A stretch of DNA of 32,827 nucleotides from assembly GCA_027311025.1 (NCBI GenBank), contig DAICZS010000017.1:243-33069 (forward strand), in the 5' to 3' direction. Positions 31,743 through 32,827 of the stretch are shown here, piece after piece. The notes under the pieces were generated by a model. It was given only the letters and a program-made list of their open reading frames with translations, was not told the origin of the DNA and did no database searches. Position numbers and translations under genes: made by a program. The stretch comes from Ferrovaceae bacterium. Lineage in GTDB: Bacteria; Pseudomonadota; Gammaproteobacteria; Burkholderiales; Ferrovaceae. How positions within the stretch are numbered: position 1 is the first letter of the stretch; every line of letters begins with the position of its first letter.

Positions 31743-32827
31743 TTATTTCTTCCGGGCGGCTTCATCCAATCCGCGCAAGAAGGCGAGCTTCTCCTTAATC
31801 TTCTGTTCCAGCCCGCGTTCGGTGGGTTGGTACCAGCCCGGTTCCTTCATGCCTTCGGGCAGGTAGGTCTCGCCCGCCGCATAGGCATTGGGCTCGTCAT
31901 GGGCGTAGCGGTAGGCGTGGCCGTAGCCCAGCTCCTTCATCAGCTTGGTGGGCGCATTGCGCAGGTGCACCGGCACTTCCTTCGACTGGTCCTGGCTGAC
32001 GTACGCGCGGGCCGCATTGTAGGCGTTGTAGCCCGCGTTGGATTTGGGGGCCACCGCCATGTAGATGATGGCTTGCCCCAGGGCCAGTTCGCCTTCGGGC
32101 GAGCCCAGGCGCTCGTAGGTGAGGGCCGCTTCATTGGCGATCTGCATGGCGCGCGGGTCGGCGATGCCAATGTCCTCCCAGGCCATGCGGATGATGCGCC
32201 GGGCGAGGTAGCGGGGGTCGGCCCCGCCGTCCAGCATGCGGCACAGCCAGTACAGCGCCGCATCGGGGTGCGAGCCGCGCACGGATTTGTGCAAGGCCGA
32301 GATCTGGTCGTAGAAATAATCCCCGCCCTTGTCGAAGCGACGCGCGTTGAGGGTGAGGGCGTTTTGCAAAAACGCTGCATCGATTTTGGTGGTGTTGGAG
32401 GCCTGGGCCGCGGTATCCACCTGCTCCAGCAGGTTGAGCAGGCGCCGGGCATCGCCATCGGCGTAACCGATGAGGGTGTCCACTGCTGCATCCTCGAGCG
32501 TGAGCTGGCCCAGGGCCAGGGCCTGGGCCCGCAGCGCCAGTGCCTTCAGGTCCTCGGGCGTGAGGGACTTCAGCACATATACCTGGGAGCGCGACAGGAG
32601 TGCTGAGTTGACCTCGAAGGAGGGGTTTTCGGTGGTGGCGCCGATGAAGGTCACCAACCCTGATTCCACGAATGGCAGCAGGGCATCCTGCTGCGACTTG
32701 TTGAAGCGGTGGATTTCGTCAATGAAGAGGATGGTGGCGCGGCCGTGCTGGTTCAGCGCCGCCTGCGCCTGCTCCATGGCGGCGCGGATGTCCTTCACCC
32801 CCGCCATGACGGCGGAGAGCGCGATGA
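31743..32827 (-). CDS. rarA: Replication-associated recombination protein A (AAA+ ATPase), N-terminus cut by window end
   Basis: This is the C-terminal 360 or so residues of RarA/MgsA, an AAA+ ATPase of the clamp-loader/RuvB clade that acts at stalled replication forks. The frame runs on past the last base, so the Walker A part is missing. Walker B is ILFIDEIHRFNKSQQDALLP, sensor 1 is FIGATTENPSFEVN, and the arginine-finger region is SALLSRSQVYVL. The C-terminal tetramerisation domain follows, with HKSVRGSHPDAALYWLCRML and the family-typical HLRNAPTKLMKELGYG. An internal ATG at 32807 is not the start, because the codons before it read ALSAV, as in full-length RarA. Confidence 0.95.
   Translation of the reverse strand, partial: IALSAVMAGVKDIRAAMEQAQAALNQHGRATILFIDEIHRFNKSQQDALLPFVESGLVTFIGATTENPSFEVNSALLSRSQVYVLKSLTPEDLKALALRAQALALGQLTLEDAAVDTLIGYADGDARRLLNLLEQVDTAAQASNTTKIDAAFLQNALTLNARRFDKGGDYFYDQISALHKSVRGSHPDAALYWLCRMLDGGADPRYLARRIIRMAWEDIGIADPRAMQIANEAALTYERLGSPEGELALGQAIIYMAVAPKSNAGYNAYNAARAYVSQDQSKEVPVHLRNAPTKLMKELGYGHAYRYAHDEPNAYAAGETYLPEGMKEPGWYQPTERGLEQKIKEKLAFLRGLDEAARKK

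Overview
The window reads as chromosomal DNA of a GC-rich (about 60%) betaproteobacterium. Coding density is very high. No phage, integrase, transposase or CRISPR signature was seen. The housekeeping genes at the ends (dut C-terminus; rarA with tRNA-Val) look chromosomal. The central gene sets suggest a methylotroph or C1-assimilating organism that also handles sulfite. Taxonomy is inferred from protein flavour and was not tested.

Layout. (1) 1-1800: the end of dut, a small CbiX/SirB chelatase, and a converging nitrilase-fold membrane protein (TraB/Lnt type). The latter carries a one-base frameshift and an in-frame insertion of a 71-bp inverted repeat. (2) 1824-12933: a compact serine-cycle locus. 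Leftward: glyA, sgaA, hprA, mtkA, mtkB, mcl. Rightward from a shared 196-bp promoter region: glycerate 2-kinase, formate-THF ligase (ftfL) and folC. Together these cover formate activation, serine synthesis, transamination to hydroxypyruvate, reduction to glycerate, phosphorylation to 2-phosphoglycerate, and the malate to malyl-CoA to glyoxylate + acetyl-CoA end of the cycle. ppc, eno, mdh, mtdA and fch are not in the window.

(3) 12930-20539: a small winged-helix regulator, a TauE/SafE exporter, a small membrane protein, two UspA proteins and a convergent three-gene molybdoenzyme operon. The operon matches cytoplasmic sulfite dehydrogenase SoeABC (no Tat signal on the Mo subunit). (4) 20655-23178: a DUF1003 membrane protein, an unannotated 46-codon gene with a near-perfect Shine-Dalgarno, a YeiH-type putative sulfate exporter and a 71-residue Cys/His-rich protein. 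Regions 3 and 4 together look like a sulfite/sulfur-oxyanion module.

(5) 23205-29912: a soluble PAS histidine kinase and LuxR/NarL response regulator, then a YwrD-type gamma-glutamyltransferase-like enzyme, a cytosine-deaminase-like amidohydrolase, a DUF1097 membrane protein and an OprD-type porin. A 38-bp sequence (28/38 identical, ungapped) occurs both just upstream of the GGT-like gene and upstream of the porin. These genes therefore look like one regulon controlled by the adjacent two-component system. This is the best candidate for an undescribed system: import and processing of an unknown, perhaps amide- or glutamyl-linked, nitrogen compound. (6) 29973-32827: a DUF342/FapA protein, tRNA-Val(CAC) and rarA (cut by the window end), all leftward.

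No stretch longer than about 300 bases lacks a gene. The longest gaps (8392-8587, 13266-13421, 28387-28604) hold the regulatory elements listed below.
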